Source: Mycoplasmatota bacterium
GTDB taxonomy: Bacteria > Bacillota_I > Bacilli_A > Izemoplasmatales > Izemoplasmataceae
Assembly: GCA_030636545.1 (NCBI GenBank)
Contig: DAOVWR010000076.1
Span: forward strand, 1 to 5,729
Length of the DNA stretch: 5,729 nt
Reading direction: 5' to 3'
Shown here: positions 5,217 through 5,729 of the stretch, piece after piece
Numbering within the stretch: position 1 is the first letter of the stretch
Layout of the letters: each line of letters starts with the position of its first letter
The notes under the pieces: generated by a model
What the model was told of the DNA's origin: nothing
Seen by the model: only the letters and a program-made list of their open reading frames with translations
The model's database searches: none
Translations under genes and position numbers: made by a program

Positions 5217-5729
5217 CTAATTCCCAAATCCATCAAATAACCCAGGATAATCATCAGAGTCATAACCAAAGAATATTAAGTTTGTATCTCCAGAATACTC
5301 ATAGATTGTTCCTTCTAAGAAATCTTCACCAGTATTTAGATTAGTTGATACTCTAAATAAGAATGCTGCCATCTCTGCGTTATCAAAATAACTATATCCA
5401 TCTAATTTACCATTTGCAATTGCTAAATCAAATGTCAGCTCATCATAAACCATACCATAAAATATAAAAGGATTATCCTGATTACTATTATATTCAATAA
5501 TACCTAATGTTGCTTCAGGATCAAGTGAGACAACCACATCAAACTGATTTTCAAAAGCATAGATTTCGTATGAAACATAATAATTAGCATCTACCCATAA
5601 GTTTTGAGCAAAATAGATATCTAATTCATTAAATTCTATAGTCGAATTATTTAATATGTATCCAAATTGAATTTCAGGATTTTCAAAAGTATTCTCATAA
5701 TATATATTGTCAATAAGAATAATATCTAA
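5217..5729 (-). CDS. C-terminal part of a very acidic protein of unknown function (runs off the right edge)
   Basis: The frame is open from the last base of the window down to a TAG stop (5219-5217), giving the last 170 residues of a longer protein. A GTG at 5537 exists but is internal: the frame upstream of it is open and has the same composition, and no ribosome site precedes it. I do not recognise the family. The visible part has 31 Asp/Glu against one Lys and one Arg, no cysteine, and many Tyr, Phe and Asn. It alternates short hydrophobic and polar residues, as in beta-strand proteins, for example IYFAQNLWVDANYYVSYEIY (38-57). No transmembrane segment is seen in this part. An exported or cell-surface beta-rich protein is the likeliest reading, but the N-terminus with any signal or lipobox is outside the window. 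A terminator follows the gene. Confidence 0.75.
   Translation of the reverse strand, partial: LDIILIDNIYYENTFENPEIQFGYILNNSTIEFNELDIYFAQNLWVDANYYVSYEIYAFENQFDVVVSLDPEATLGIIEYNSNQDNPFIFYGMVYDELTFDLAIANGKLDGYSYFDNAEMAAFLFRVSTNLNTGEDFLEGTIYEYSGDTNLIFFGYDSDDYPGLFDGFGN

Noticed and set aside
5217..5537. GTG at 5537 as start of a 106-residue protein
   Set aside because: The frame is open upstream to the window edge with the same acidic composition, and no Shine-Dalgarno precedes the GTG.

Overview
The window is AT-rich throughout, with compact spacing, good Shine-Dalgarno sites (AGGAGG, GAGGTGAT) and sigma-A type promoters (TTGACA/TATAAT). This fits a low-GC Gram-positive lineage (Firmicutes/Mollicutes-related). 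All tryptophans are read from TGG, no TGA occurs inside any gene, and TAG and TAA are both used as stops. The code is therefore not the Mycoplasma/Spiroplasma one; a lineage near Acholeplasma/Izemoplasma/Haloplasma or another low-GC Bacillota is plausible, but this is inference.

Layout from left to right. (1) 2-196, plus strand: the end of a gene whose C-terminus is Cys-rich (WCYCSAG, GDFICRF) and whose frame is broken by an in-frame TAG; it ends in a bidirectional terminator. (2) 229-2791, minus strand: a two-gene operon with a polytopic membrane acyltransferase-like protein first and a PaaK/CapK-type adenylate-forming ligase 7 bases downstream. (3) 2792-2937: a divergent promoter region. 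(4) 2938-3540, plus: plsY, the acyl-phosphate:glycerol-3-phosphate acyltransferase, with its own promoter and terminator. (5) 3687-4663, plus: a two-gene unit of an XRE-type DNA-binding regulator with a helical-repeat C-terminus and a second protein made only of similar ~28-31-residue repeats. (6) 4722-5072, minus: a small single-domain cupin that closely resembles Thermotoga TM1459, with a four-histidine metal site. (7) 5217-5729, minus: the C-terminal 170 codons of a very acidic protein of unknown function that runs off the right edge.

The genes do not form one obvious pathway. The left half has a membrane and acyl-transfer theme: PlsY makes lysophosphatidate for phospholipids, and the divergent operon pairs an acyl-activating enzyme with a membrane acyltransferase and may acylate a surface glycan or lipid. 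The right half is a self-contained regulator/repeat-protein unit, then a cupin, then the acidic protein. Four hairpin terminators separate the units. No tRNA, rRNA, mobile element or CRISPR array was seen. The least explained parts are the regulator/repeat-protein pair, the ligase/acyltransferase pair and the amber codon in the first gene.
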